This document shows positions 53,218 to 64,000 of a stretch of DNA of 64,000 bases, one piece after another (position 1 is the stretch's first letter; each line of letters opens with the position of its first letter). The stretch spans positions 17,037,046-17,101,045 of the forward strand of contig NC_063045.1 in NCBI RefSeq assembly GCF_018812025.1, given 5' to 3'. Below the pieces are notes generated by a model, which did no database searches, was not told the origin of the DNA, and worked only from the letters and a program-made list of their open reading frames with translations. The position numbers were made by a program, and so were the translations under genes. This stretch comes from Megalobrama amblycephala (lineage: Eukaryota; Chordata; Actinopteri; Cypriniformes; Xenocyprididae).

Positions 53218-53961
53218 TCAGACAGACCGCTGCAGTTCAACCTCTGAGCCGTAGATGGATGACTCTGATAGGTGTGATGGTTTATCTTGCTTTTCCTTGT
53301 GCTCCAGACATCTTGTTCTACAATCCCAACAGCTTACAGCAGCAGTGACAACAACACTGAGGAATGTGAGCAGAACTAAAGCGGAAAACTAATAAAACAC
53401 AAAAATGTATATATTCTTTTTAAATATGTAAATAAGTATTAAGTATATATATGTTTTTATTTATTATTTATATAAAACCAGTATACTTACCCTTGAGTAG
53501 AAAGTGATTTTTTCGGTCAGTTCTCGCAGGTCTGTTGCGTTCACTCTGGTGTCTTTCACTCCGGTGGGTTTGCACCATTTAATCTGGAGCTCTTCATCCA
53601 AGACGTAATCTCCTTCCCAGTGTGACAAGCCACAAGCGACATATTCACCCTCAAACAACAACAGAAACATCCACAATGAAGGTGGAATCAGACAAAGTAA
53701 AAAGAGCCCAGCACAATGAGAAGAAGAACTTCTGCAAGGCCTTTGAATGAACATCATCATAGTCAGAGCCAGAAGAGCAGGTCCGAAAAAGATGAAGCTG
53801 ATCAGTATTGCATTAAAACCAGGAGAACATGGGCATGAAAATTCTCGATCCATCAACTTCTGAAGTCCAATTAACGCAAAGCTAAAATGCATTGCGTTGA
53901 AAGAACCTGTTTTTCTTTCTAGTTTTTCTGGATTGTTCGAAAACAACTCGAGAAACACCAT
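53218..53961 (-). CDS. CALHM family channel gene, 213 residues (two exons)
   Basis: Coding exons 53491-53961 (157 residues, donor AGG|GTAAGT) and 53218-53388 (56 residues, acceptor GTTTTATTAG) join in phase 0; the second exon was found from splice sites. Visible: TM1 about 22-37, FSCPC (CPC at 43-45), TM2 about 51-71, TM3 about 86-103, EGEYVACGLSHWEGDY (Cys110), IKWCKP (Cys130), sequon NAT (141-143), TM4 from FSALVLLTFLSVVVTAAVSC, then a 36-residue tail DCRTRCLEHKEK...ELQRSV. The TM2-TM3 loop is only about ten residues. The protein is much shorter than the roughly 300-350 residues usual for CALHM, mainly in the C-terminal tail. It looks intact: no stop, good splice sites, conserved cysteines. 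Confidence 0.9.
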
Positions 53962-55090
53962 TTTTCATGAAACTGTCCACTTTAAAGATCACTGGCTTAC
54001 TTTAGACCCACTGAAGAGCCGAGACCTTTTAAACAGAAAAGATCATTAATATCTGTTCACCGAACAATGTGTAACAGCAGAACTCATATCCTACACCAAT
54101 TTAGGTTCTTTATTATTAACTATTTACAAAGTCGTTGATCATAAACCATGAGACAAGGAACAATGAAAAAGGACAATAGAAACTAATCATGTGAATGGGA
54201 GCCAACTCCTTTCTTTCAGTAATGCAGACATGCTCCATTGAAATAAACTCTATGAAATTCATCAGAACTAAATGAAATCTTGTTTGTCCAACAAAATTAA
54301 AACAAACAGCATAACCCATATCATGGCACATGACAATGTCATACAGCAGATATTTACACTAAATTTCTGATAAACGCATATTATAAAATTAGAAGACATT
54401 AGATGAAGTGATACTGGCTTCTCAAATAACAAATGCAAAGGTTACATAAACACATAATTATATAAAACTGAAATGTACTATGACAAAAACATAGTCATAT
54501 TAAAATGCAATACAAGCTGTATTTTGACAATCCTAGCACAGTCTATATTTTTTAAATAAAATTGTGGTACATAAACCACTAATAAAGTGATAACCACTAA
54601 TAAGTGAATAATGGCAGTACTTATATGTTTTGTTGATGGACCTTACTGAAAGCACTCGAGCAACTGGTCGTTTCCCCAGGTGAACGAGACCGTTTCCATT
54701 TGCCTCAATGTGAAATTGTCTCTGGTTTACTTGTAAACTAACTTTTACTGAAATGCTGTTCGAAAACACTGTGTAAATGTTACATAGGTGACATGAAGCG
54801 TTAAAACGCTTCCCCAGCTCTCCTACTTTCTCACAAAGCTTCCTGTTACACATTCAACATCAGTTTAAAGATTTCGTCATTGACATGTTTGTGTAATCTA
54901 CTAAATCGCATTATTACTGTTAAACACTAAATGAACTGCAAAGCAAACAAAAGAATAACTTGAACAGGCTGTGGATCAGGGGAAACGTTTCATGGTTCAC
55001 TGGTTCAGCATAAAATAAAATAAAAGTATACACAAAAGACAATCAGCACCCCCCAGTGGTGACCAGGGTAAGTTTAACAATACTAATAAT
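53962..55090. other. intergenic upstream of the 53-kb CALHM gene
   Basis: Must contain this gene's promoter. No TATA box, repeat ends or additional exon recognised; frames at 54116-54331 and 54533-54853 have no family signature. Confidence 0.5.
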
Positions 55091-55092
55091 TA

Positions 55093-56600
55093 GGGCCCGA
55101 GCAATGATGGTGTGAGGACCCTCTTGTAATTGCTCGGTCAATTATTCTTCTTCTCCGAAATTAATTGCATTTTTGAGGGCCTGAACATGCTCAAAATTCA
55201 TGAAACTTTGCACACGCGTCAGTAGTGGTGAAAATTTATGTCTGATATGGGTTTCAGAATTAGGTGTGGCAAAAGGGCTCGATAGCGCCACCTACAAAAT
55301 TTCAATTAAGTGCCCTTCGCGCTACATTTCATTGAAATTCGGTAGACACTTGTAACAGCCCAATACCCTGGGTAGCCTATGAAAAAGTCCCTGGGTGCAA
55401 AATCTGAAACCCCAACAGGAAGTGAAATATTTTGAATTTTCTCTGCAAAATATTTGCAGTTTTTGCCATTTCCAAACATTCTACTTTAACAAACTCCTCC
55501 TAAAGCTTTAATCAGATCGACATCATATTTGGTCAGTCTAATCTAAAGGCATTTGCAATGTTAAATTGCCAAGATCTAGAGTTTTCACTGAAGGGCGTGT
55601 TCGTGGCGGCCTGACAAAATTCGATGTTTCGCCATGAAACAGGAAGTTGTTGTAACTCGGGCATACAATGTGTGATCTACCTCAAACTTCACATGTTTTA
55701 TCAGAGTACTGACCTGAAGACATCTACATGCAAATTTTAAGTTACAGTCATAGCGCCACCTGCGGGCAACATTAAATATCATGTTTTACACTGTGATTAA
55801 ATCCTCATAGACATTTAACCAGAACCACCTCATATTTGGTCAGTCTAATCTTAAGGCCTTAGTGATGTTAAATTACAAAGATCTTGAGTTTTTGTTGAAC
55901 CGTGTGTCCGTGGCGGCCTGACAAAGTCTGATGTTTCACCATAAAAGAGGAAGTTGTTGTAACTCAAGCATACAATGTCCAATCTGCCCCAAATGTGTGA
56001 TAAGAGTCCTGGCCTAAAGACATCTATATGCAAATATTCAGTTCATGATTTGCACTAAAATTCACTCCCAGAAACACATTTCAATGTGCCACAAAGTACC
56101 AAACATACTACAGACACGTTAAATCATGCAACACTTGGCTAAGTACTAATGTATTCAATTAACGCCACGAAACAGGAAGTTGTTGTAACTCAGACATACA
56201 ATGTCCGATCTGCCCCAAACTTCACATGTTTGATAAGAGTCCTGGCCTGAACACATCTACACGACAATATTCAGTTATAGTAATAGCACCACCCACTGGC
56301 AACAGTAAGTGACGTGTTTAACGATGTGATGCACTACTGGAAACATACTAAAATGTGCAGTTGAGTACTACACATGCTACAAACATTCTAAAACATGCTA
56401 GCAACACTTAGCTGAGTGCTAAAGCATGCTATTATCATCATGAAACAGGAAGTTGTTGTAACTCGAGCATACAATGTCCAATCTGCCTCAAACTTCACGT
56501 TTGAGAAGTGCCCTTGTCTGAAGACATCTACATGCCAAAATTTAGTTATTGTCATAGCGCCACCAGCTGCTAGCAGGAAGTGTGGCAAATACAAATGACT
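55093..56600. repeat. cyprinid-type repeat with four tandem sub-units
   Basis: Starts gggcccgagcaatgatggtg. Inside, a roughly 250-300 base unit recurs at about 55630, 55945, 56165 and 56440. Each has aaacaggaagttgttgtaac (or close), catacaatgt, cctgaagacatctacatgc and gcgccacct blocks. Gaps between units differ. No coding capacity. Confidence 0.78.
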
Positions 56601-57772
56601 GATGTAGTCCTCCTATAATTATATACTTAACTGCATATTGCCCACCATACTCTGTTTTCCTTTCATCACTTTAATATTAGGTTACTTTTTATAAGTAGCC
56701 TACTGTATTTATGTTAAAAAAAAGTGTTTTAAGTCAATATTTTGTATTCAAAGCAGAAATATAATATTTCTTGCTTTCCAGCAGATATATTCACAAACAG
56801 CAAAACTTACTGAAAAGCAACAAGATCATCAGCAGAAATCAGTCTACTTTCTTTATTTGTGAATTTGTGTCTTACACATATTCATACATTCCATATATAT
56901 TTCTATATTGTGTGGTTGACAGGAGACAGTAATTGTAGTAACACTCGGTTTTTGTCACAATGTCAATGAGGTTTTCAGTCAAAAGTCCAACACAGGACAG
57001 TGGTTTTCAAGGTTTTTTTTTCAAGTTTTTTTTCACAGTCATTTATGCCGGGGCAGGGCTAGTTTTTGCCTGGCATGTTTTACATTTATATTTAAAAAAA
57101 AATTAAAAATAAAATTAAAAAAAATACATTGGTTAGGTAAAATGCTGGTTTGTGATTTTTTTTCTCTCTTTCTTGAAATTGTGTTAAAATAACCAATAAG
57201 CATGTAATAGATTTTTCATGCTGTGATATACAACAATATATAAAGTATAATAAAGAACTATATGTACTATTTTTCTCTTTATTAACTATAATAAAGAGAA
57301 GGGACATACATTTGATTAAAAAATACATTTTACATGTTCACTACTCACTAGTAATTTGTCTTAGTGCATGCAGTATGTGAGAGTAGACAGGGTTTTAAGC
57401 CAGTTATTTATATCTTTTGCTGTAGTGTGTCAGTAGGAAATATCAGTTCACATTTCAAAATATTCATTTTGCCCTTAATATCAATAACGCTTGAAGAAAC
57501 CGACTTGCAAAGCTATGATGCCCAAGACTCCTTGTGTATTCAAAAATCTCACTGGATTATTACAATTAATGGCAAAATGAAAGTTTGCAAATGTAAACTG
57601 ATATTTCCTACTGACACACTACAGCAAAAGATATAAATAACTGTCTTGAAACCATTTTTGGGGGCGTGAAAATACTGAGGTGCCTAAGACTTTTGCACAG
57701 TACTGTATTTTGTAAAAATACAAAAGTATCAAATCAAGGCTTAAAAACATTGCTATGTAGTTTTGAGTGTTT
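56601..57772. other. intergenic with a small inverted repeat
   Basis: Around 57361-57640 the text tagtgtgtcagtaggaaata is mirrored by tatttcctactgacacacta, with agccagttatttatatctt mirrored by aagatataaataactg outside it, giving a hairpin element of about 250 bases. The rest is AT-rich. Confidence 0.6.
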
Positions 57773-58566
57773 AAAGGGTTAATTCACCCAAAAATTTAAT
57801 TTTTGTCATTAATTACTCATCCTCATGTAATTCCAAACCCATAAGACCTTCGTTCATCTTCGGAACACAAATTAAGATATTTTTGATGAAATTTGAGTGT
57901 TTCTTAACCATACATAGACAGCAACGTCATTGCACATTTGAGGTCCAGAAAGGTACTAAAACATCATTAAAATAGTCCATGTGACTAGAATGGTTCAACC
58001 TTAATGTTATGAAGAGACGAGAATACTTTTTGTGCGCAAAAACTATTTAACAATTTGAACTGTTGTCATACACAGTTGACGTAGTGAACGCAGTTCAGCA
58101 CTTCCGTGTTCTGCGCCAGAACGCTGGCTCAGTATTGGCCAAAGCTGTAACATGTGAGCAGCACGACGCATGCGTGAGATGCTGATGCAGGAGCCGACCA
58201 ATAATGATTCGCCATTTGGATGTAGAAGACAGACGTCTGCACCATGTTCACTGCATCAATTGTGTATGATAACAGTTTAGTTTGTTAAATAAAGTCGTTA
58301 TTTTTGTTTTGTTTTTGTGCACAAAAAGTATTCTCTTCACTTCGTAATATTAAGGTTGAACCACTGTAGTCACGTTGACTATTTTAACCATGTTTTTACT
58401 TTCTGGGCCTCAAAATGTGCAATGACGTTGCTGCCTGTGGTTCAGAAACCCTCCGATTTCATCAAAATATCTTAATTTGTGTGATGAATGAAGGTCGGGT
58501 GTGGAATGACTTGAGGGTGAGTAATAAATGACAGAATTTTCATTTTTGGGTGAACTAACCCTTTAA
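57773..58566. mobile_element. long-hairpin MITE, copy 1
   Basis: Left arm aaagggttaattcacccaaa and right arm tttgggtgaactaaccctTT are flanked by TTAA. The arms are complementary for roughly 330 bases each (for example cacaaattaagatattttt, cattgcacatttgaggtcc), around a loop near 58100-58210. No coding capacity. Confidence 0.85.
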
Positions 58567-58645
58567 AATGGGGAAAGGGGCACTAATAGGGATCTTACCT
58601 AAAGGATGGCAAAACTGTCAGAAACAAACCTTGATGCAGTGCATT

Positions 58646-58647
58646 GA

Positions 58648-58734
<87 letters not shown>

Positions 58735-58735
58735 G
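58646..58735 (+). repeat. (AAAG)n microsatellite
   Basis: About 22 uninterrupted GAAA units. Frames through it on either strand (Lys/Glu or Phe/Leu/Ser runs) are artefacts of the repeat. Confidence 0.95.
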
Positions 58736-59176
58736 TCTCTGCAAAGGTCTCAAGACAAAAACATGTTCCATAAATACGTAAGTCCAGCGCATGTTTACAT
58801 TGAACCATGAGAGACGCACAGCAGTGGGATGGAAAAAGCCCTGCAAGTTGTTGAGACATCTATTATTTTTAAACATGCTTCTTAAACAGAAAGCTGTGTC
58901 TTGGTAAGGCTGGCTGTAGGATTTGAAGGATCCTTGTATTTAAAAAATGTATTTAGATACCACTTATAGTACATTTGAACGCGTACTACAAGTGGTAACT
59001 AAATATATTTTTAAATACAGAGATAGTATATGAAAAGCACATTTTAGTTCATATTTCATGTTGTCTCAAAATAGCACAGTTGAGCACACTTAGATGTTCT
59101 TAAGATTATCTTAAGAAGTCTAAAGAAGAATATTTGGTATATTAAGTACTAAATTAGTGCGCGAAAAAATAGCACT

Positions 59177-59950
59177 TTAAAGAGTTAGTTCACCCAAAAA
59201 TTAAAATTCTGTCATTTATCACTTACTCTCATGTCGTTCCACACCCGTAAAACCTTCGTTAATCTTCGGAACACAAATTAAGATATTTTAGTTGAAATCC
59301 GATGGCTCCGTGAGGCCTCCATACGGAGCAATGACATTTCCTCTCTCAAGATCCATAAAGGTACTAAAAACATATTTAAATCGGTTCATGTGAGTGCAGT
59401 GGTTCAATATTAATATTATAAAGCGACGAGAATATTTTTGGAGCACCAAAAAAACAAAATAACGACTTATTTAGTGATGGCCGATTTCAAAACACTGCTT
59501 CATGAAGCATCAGAGCACAAATGAATCAGTGTATCGAATCTGCTGTTCGGAGCGCCAAAGTCATGTGATTTCAGCCGTTGGCAGTTTGACACGCGATCTG
59601 AATCATGATACTCCGAATCTTCCTGAAGCATTGTTTTGAAATCGGCCATCACTAAATAAGTCGTTATTTTGTTTTTTTTGGTGCACCAAAAATATTCTCG
59701 TCGCTTTATAATATTAATATTGAACCACTGTACTCACATGAACTGATTTAAATATGTTTTTAGTACCTTTATGGATCTTAAGAGAGGAAATGTCATTGCT
59801 GGCTATGGAGGCCTCACGGAGCCATCGGATTTCAACTAAAATATCTTAATTTGTGTTCCGAAGATTAACGAAGGTTTTACGGGTGTGGAACGGCATGAGG
59901 GTGAGTAATAAATGACAGAATTTTCATTTTTGGGTGAACTAACCCTTTAA
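59177..59950. mobile_element. long-hairpin MITE, copy 2
   Basis: Same terminal sequences as copy 1 (gttagttcacccaaaaatta and its inverse). The arms are nearly perfect, about 340 bases each: tggccgatttcaaaacactg, ctccgtgaggcctccat and acaaattaagatattttagt on the left are all mirrored on the right. The loop is roughly 59510-59620. Confidence 0.88.
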
Positions 59951-60612
59951 GTACATTATAATATGCATCAAATGCATCCTTCAGGTCTTCAATCACACAC
60001 AATCCTTTGCACACATTCCAATTCACAAAAAAGAACTGAAGGAAAATGAGTCTGCACTGAGCTTGTCTGCATTCATTATAAAATGTATGACAAAAATAAT
60101 GTTTTTTTTGTTTTTGTTTTTGTTTTGTTTTTCCCGGGGAGAATGGCAGACGTTATCTTTTTGGTGTAAATTAATCAACACTTTACTGCCAATAATGTAA
60201 GCCACTGTGAGACTGCAGATGGTTGTCATTCACTGTACTGCATTAATAGAAAGCCAGTTAATATAAAGATTTTTAATACAAAGTATTTTTCCAAAATTAA
60301 AATTAAATCGTAGTTTCCGACCATGACCATAGGGTCTGGAATGTGTGTATAGCCATTACTCATTCTAGCGTTTAGTGCTGAGGAGGAATCTAGGCTAGAA
60401 GCCTCAGAAGGACTGGTCTAGGAAGGATGCAGCCTTCTGTTTGAGAAGCACCCTAAAAGTGCGGCGCTCATTGCAACAGTCAAAGACGTCCATCCAGCGC
60501 ATGTTTACATAGAAAAAACAATGGAACTGCAGTGCAGTGGAAGGCAAAAAGATGTTCTGTGCGAATGGCCCCTTCTTGTGTTTAACTGTACACACCTCGA
60601 AAATTCAGCTGT

Positions 60613-61427
60613 TTATTCCTTTTTTGAGAAAGCAATAAGTGGGTGTGTAGTGATGGAGGAGGTGGGGCTGAGCTCTACATCATCCCGTCTATTTCCTCCA
60701 CTGTATCTCTCTTTTCGTCCGAAGAACAACAAAAGTCGGCTTGGGCAGCGGTCACATTTTCCACTGATGCAGCAGTCATAAAAACCCACAACGGTGAGCG
60801 ACAAGGCACTGAAGACAGAGAGCAAGACGTAACTTGAAAACTGAAAGAAGAAAAAACAACAAAAAAAGATATTTGTGTCATTTTCTAATTTAATGGAAAC
60901 TTGTTTAATATTTCTATTATGATATTACAGTAGAGTATATGATATTTACCCATGACTGATGAATATATTTGCGAGTCAAATCTCGCAGTTCCGTCTCATT
61001 TCGCATCCCTTCAGTAGGTTTACACCATAACATATTTAGCTCCTTATCACGCACATAAACTCCCTTCCAGTCTGTCATGGCACAGGCAACATAATCGCCA
61101 TCAAGTAACAAGATGAAGATCCACATTACAGGTGGAACCAGACAAGATATGAGAGCTTTAGGACAGTTCTTCATCTTTCACTCCTTCAGGGCAATGAAAC
61201 CATCCATATCTAAGAGGCCTTAGGAGGTGGAACATCAAGACAAAAGCAAAAAAACCAGGTCCAATGAAGACGGACACTGTTAGCGCTGTATTCTGATCAT
61301 TTCTACACGGGCATTCGAATTTATTATCCATTACTATGTTGAATATGATTAACAAAAGACTCAATGTAACAGAGCCTGTTTCAGCAAATATTTTCACGAA
61401 TTCACTTCGTTTCTCTTGAAACGTCAT
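60613..61427 (-). CDS. CALHM family gene with a frameshift in exon 1
   Basis: Exon 1 (60950-61427) and exon 2 (60613-60840; acceptor TTTTCTTCTTTCAG, donor TGG|GTAAAT). Visible: TM1, NKFECPC (CPC at 39-41), TM2, then a frame change. The upstream frame stops at 61158-61160. The downstream frame opens after a stop at 61178-61180 and gives KALISCLVPPVMWIFILLLD, GDYVACAMTDW, LWCKP, sequon NET and, in exon 2, FSSYVLLSVFSALSLTVVGF (TM4) with a 55-residue tail. Exon 1 is 478 bases, one more than a multiple of three, so a single indel between 61161 and 61177 explains it. Apart from this the copy is well preserved, so assembly error, polymorphism and recent pseudogene are all possible. Confidence 0.85.
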
Positions 61428-62043
61428 CTTCTGAGTGAAGTTTGATGATGCTTTTGGCTGTCTGTGGTCCGGTTCAGAAGCTCTTTGTATTCTGGACAGA
61501 TTCCCTTTAATAAGGAAGATGAGAATTATTATTCATATCAACAGAAAGAATGAAGGATATGGTTTTGAACACATCAGCGGTGCAAAGAACATTTATTATT
61601 ATTTATTTGCATCGATGGTTCCATGAAGAACCTTTAACATACATAGAACATTTCCATTGCACTAAATGTTCTTAAATTAATAAGGTGAATCTAAATGTAT
61701 AGTTGTATATCTGTGTTTTTAAAGCATCTGTATAGATAGTGGATGCATACATCATTGATGGACTTTAATAATGCTGTTTTCTGTTTTCTTTTCTTGTCTC
61801 TTAGTTTTTCCACTCTCTCTACCACTGCTGCTTTCAGGGTTGCCACGTCTGCATAACAAATCTAGCTAAAAAGTAACCCAATCACCATATCAAAACTAAA
61901 AATAAGCCATTCCCATACATAAAATACATATTTGCAGTCACTGTTATGCAAAATGAAAACCACTATATTATAGTGATCACAAAACTTAACATCTACCACA
62001 GTTTTATTATTGGTAGAATATAAAATATTTCAATACAAGCATT

Positions 62044-63032
62044 GGTAATACTTTACTTGAAGGGGTGTGCATAAGACTGACATGACACCTTCATAATCAT
62101 GACATGACACATGTCATGAATATGAAGGAGGTTTTATGAATGTTTATGACAACTGTCATTAAGTGTCATTCGCTCAATTATGTCATTTTTAATGCAAAGA
62201 TGACATTGTTTGAGATGTCCGAGTTATGACAACTTGACATAAACCAACACATCATAACCTGTCAGTGTCTTTGTCATGACAACTTGACATCATTTAGCTT
62301 TATGGGTTAACATTACATTAAACTGTCATGTGGTTGGTTTTGACATTGGCTGTCATGAGGCCATTATAATAGTGTCATAAATATGTATCTTGAGCTAAAA
62401 TGTCATTAAGTGACAATACTCTGACAAATAATTTTATAACAGCGTCATGACTATTTTTCATTTCATGTTTTTTTTTTTAGTTTTTTAGTTTTTTTTAAGT
62501 TTCCTCCAACAGAAGGTCAGATAATAGACAATTTCAAATTTCGTAAAAAAGATGACACTGTTATAAAATAATGGTAACACTTTATTTTAGGGTCTTTTAA
62601 CTAGTTGCTTATTACTATTAGCATTCATATGGCTAAAATATTGGCTATTTATTAGTACTTATAAAGCACATATTAATGCCTTATTCTGCATGACCTTATT
62701 CTAGTTTCTTAATCCTACCCAATACCTAAACCTAACAATTAACTAAGCAGTAAATTAAGAGTTTATTGAGGGAAAAGTCATAGTTAATCGTTTATATATG
62801 TGTTCCCTATACTGAAATGTTACCAAAATAATGTAATGTAATGTTAACCCATAATGTAATGTAATGTTAACCCATAAAGCTAATTAGTTTTTTTTAAGTT
62901 TGATAATTAATCTGCTATGTCATGTTTATGACAGGTTATGAAAACCTCCTTCATATTCATGACACGTGTCATGTCAAGATTATGAAGGTGTCATGTCAGT
63001 CTTATGCACACCCCTTCAAGTAAAGTGTTACC
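62044..63032. mobile_element. hAT-like element with long TIR and perfect 8-bp TSD
   Basis: Ends ggtaatactttacttgaagg and its inverse extend as a TIR of about 95 bases (one early mismatch, then aagactgacatgacacc). The direct repeat caagcatt lies at 62036-62043 and 63033-63040. No transposase. Confidence 0.9.
62573..62824. mobile_element. innermost hAT-like MITE with perfect 8-bp TSD
   Basis: Starts ggtaacactttattttaggg and ends with gttacc. The direct repeat aaaataat lies at 62565-62572 and 62825-62832. 252 bases, same family as 45922-46177. Confidence 0.88.
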
Positions 63033-63152
63033 CAAGCATTTTAATCAAATATAATTTATGCAATATGTCAAACCTTTAACCCAAGAGGGGAAAAATCAAC
63101 CCGCTGCAACAGTTAAAAGTATCCCAATAAAACTGCGCACTTGGCAATCCTG

Positions 63153-64000
63153 CTCACTTTCACCCTGGCAACATCACATCACCCAACCTTCCTTTCATAA
63201 CTTTTTAAAATTATTCATATTGTTATTATTGATAGTATTTGATAGTATGTATTACTTGTAATGTAATTGTCCAAATGTTTAAACAAAATGTAAACTTTCA
63301 CAACCCTCATGCTAACTTGTTAGTGGTCTACGTCAGAGAGCCTAAGAAATACATATAAAAGCATTTCCAAGTCAAGTCAATATCTTTGGCACATGAATAA
63401 AGACAAAACAACTTGATGAATTCATGAAATCATAAAATCAAAAAGAACAACCTACCTGTAACTAGTTAGAATTCACTTTGATGTGTGCAACTTTCAGAGT
63501 CTGCTCCACAGAGCTCTTATACATTGACCACATTCTTTTATTCCCTTTAGGAGAAACCAGACATTCCTTTCAAACTGATCCTCCTTACTTCATGCAGCAT
63601 ATGGCAGCAGACAGAAGTTTCTGGTTACACAAGCCCGCATGCACACAAGTGTTTAGTAGCATTGGCACAAGCCTGATGTTGGATTGATTCTCTTCCACGT
63701 TTTAATGGGCATGAAAACTTTCCATCTGTCAATGTCTGATATATATTTACAGGAAATCTCAGTGTTATAATACAATCTCAATTATAATTCCTTTAGTAAT
63801 GCTTTACAATAAGGACCCATTTGTTAATGTCAGTTAATGAATTAAATAATATTTACAAACAATGAACAATACATTTGTTAGAGTTAAAGTGCCCCTATTA
63901 TGCTATTTGAAAAAGATGTGTTTTTGGCGTGCTGTCCGGGGGGAGGGCTGACAAACTCTGACAAACTCTCAAATGAGCAGAGGTAAGTCTGCTGTATTAT
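63153..64000. other. right edge, no gene recognised
   Basis: At 63885-63910 a motif 'gtgcccctattatgct' resembles the start of the aggggacctattatgc family and may be the left end of another copy cut by the window. Around 63800-63880 there is text like the ggtaacactt-caataagg MITE at 23163. Confidence 0.45.
63697..63751 (-). pseudogene. possible CALHM exon fragment
   Basis: On the minus strand this reads FPVNIYQTLTDGKFSCPLKR, resembling the LMD-x-x-FSCPC region at the end of TM1 in the neighbouring genes (37 bases align with about two thirds identity to the 46-kb gene). Similarity does not extend further, so this may be a short relic or chance. Confidence 0.35.

Larger units (their letters stand above)
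61835..63152. mobile_element. outermost element of a three-level nest
   Basis: Ends cagggttgccacgt and the inverse of caggattgccaagt, typical of hAT-style ends. The inner parts (agctaaaaagtaacccaat on the left, gtatcccaataaaactgcg on the right) flank the element at 62044-63032. A target duplication is not clear. Confidence 0.65.

Noticed and set aside
58568..58876. Reading frames on both strands with Lys/Glu or Phe/Leu/Ser runs
   Set aside because: They are translations of the (AAAG)n microsatellite; a tetranucleotide repeat without stops opens frames on both strands.
60917..61174. Internal ATG at 61174 as start of a separate short CALHM protein
   Set aside because: It would lack TM1, TM2 and the CPC motif; a frameshift in a once continuous exon is simpler.

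Overview
The window is vertebrate nuclear DNA, most probably from a teleost of the carp/zebrafish group. Genes are split by GT-AG introns. The spaces between exons are AT-rich and full of short DNA transposons with inverted ends, simple repeats (TG, TA, AAAG, TTTA) and a tRNA-headed SINE. I see no bacterial or viral gene set and no CRISPR array. The species call is an inference from repeat style and protein resemblance.

Left part, 290-27171, minus strand: the 5' part of vwde (von Willebrand factor D and EGF domain protein). I could trace thirteen coding exons with consistent phases. They encode 959 residues: a signal peptide, a cysteine-rich D8C-like module, an Ig-like stretch, a full vWD domain, a long linker with a dibasic RPKR site, a first EGF-like module and the start of the next region. 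The gene runs off the left edge. Intron 9 holds a 74-base dead duplicate of exon 9. Intron 1 (10.7 kb) holds a broken Tc1 element, a minisatellite and nested transposons.

Middle part, about 27.2-43.2 kb: no gene recognised. It holds simple repeats and several inverted-repeat elements, many flanked by TTAA, plus a large imperfect inverted repeat at 34.6-37.0 kb.

Right part, 43.2-61.4 kb, minus strand: a tandem cluster of CALHM (calcium homeostasis modulator, FAM26) genes, each with two coding exons joined in phase 0. There is one clear pseudogene (43236-43810), two intact-looking genes (46342-47787, 287 residues; 53218-53961, 213 residues) and one copy with a frameshift (60613-61427). A possible further fragment lies at 63.70 kb. 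CALHM proteins form large-pore membrane channels; the copies here have unusually short C-terminal tails. The spaces between them are packed with nested TTAA-flanked elements, two long hairpin elements (57.8-58.6 and 59.2-60.0 kb), a Harbinger-like relic with a MADF-type reading frame, and a three-level nest of hAT-like elements at 61.8-63.2 kb. The two loci do not look functionally linked.
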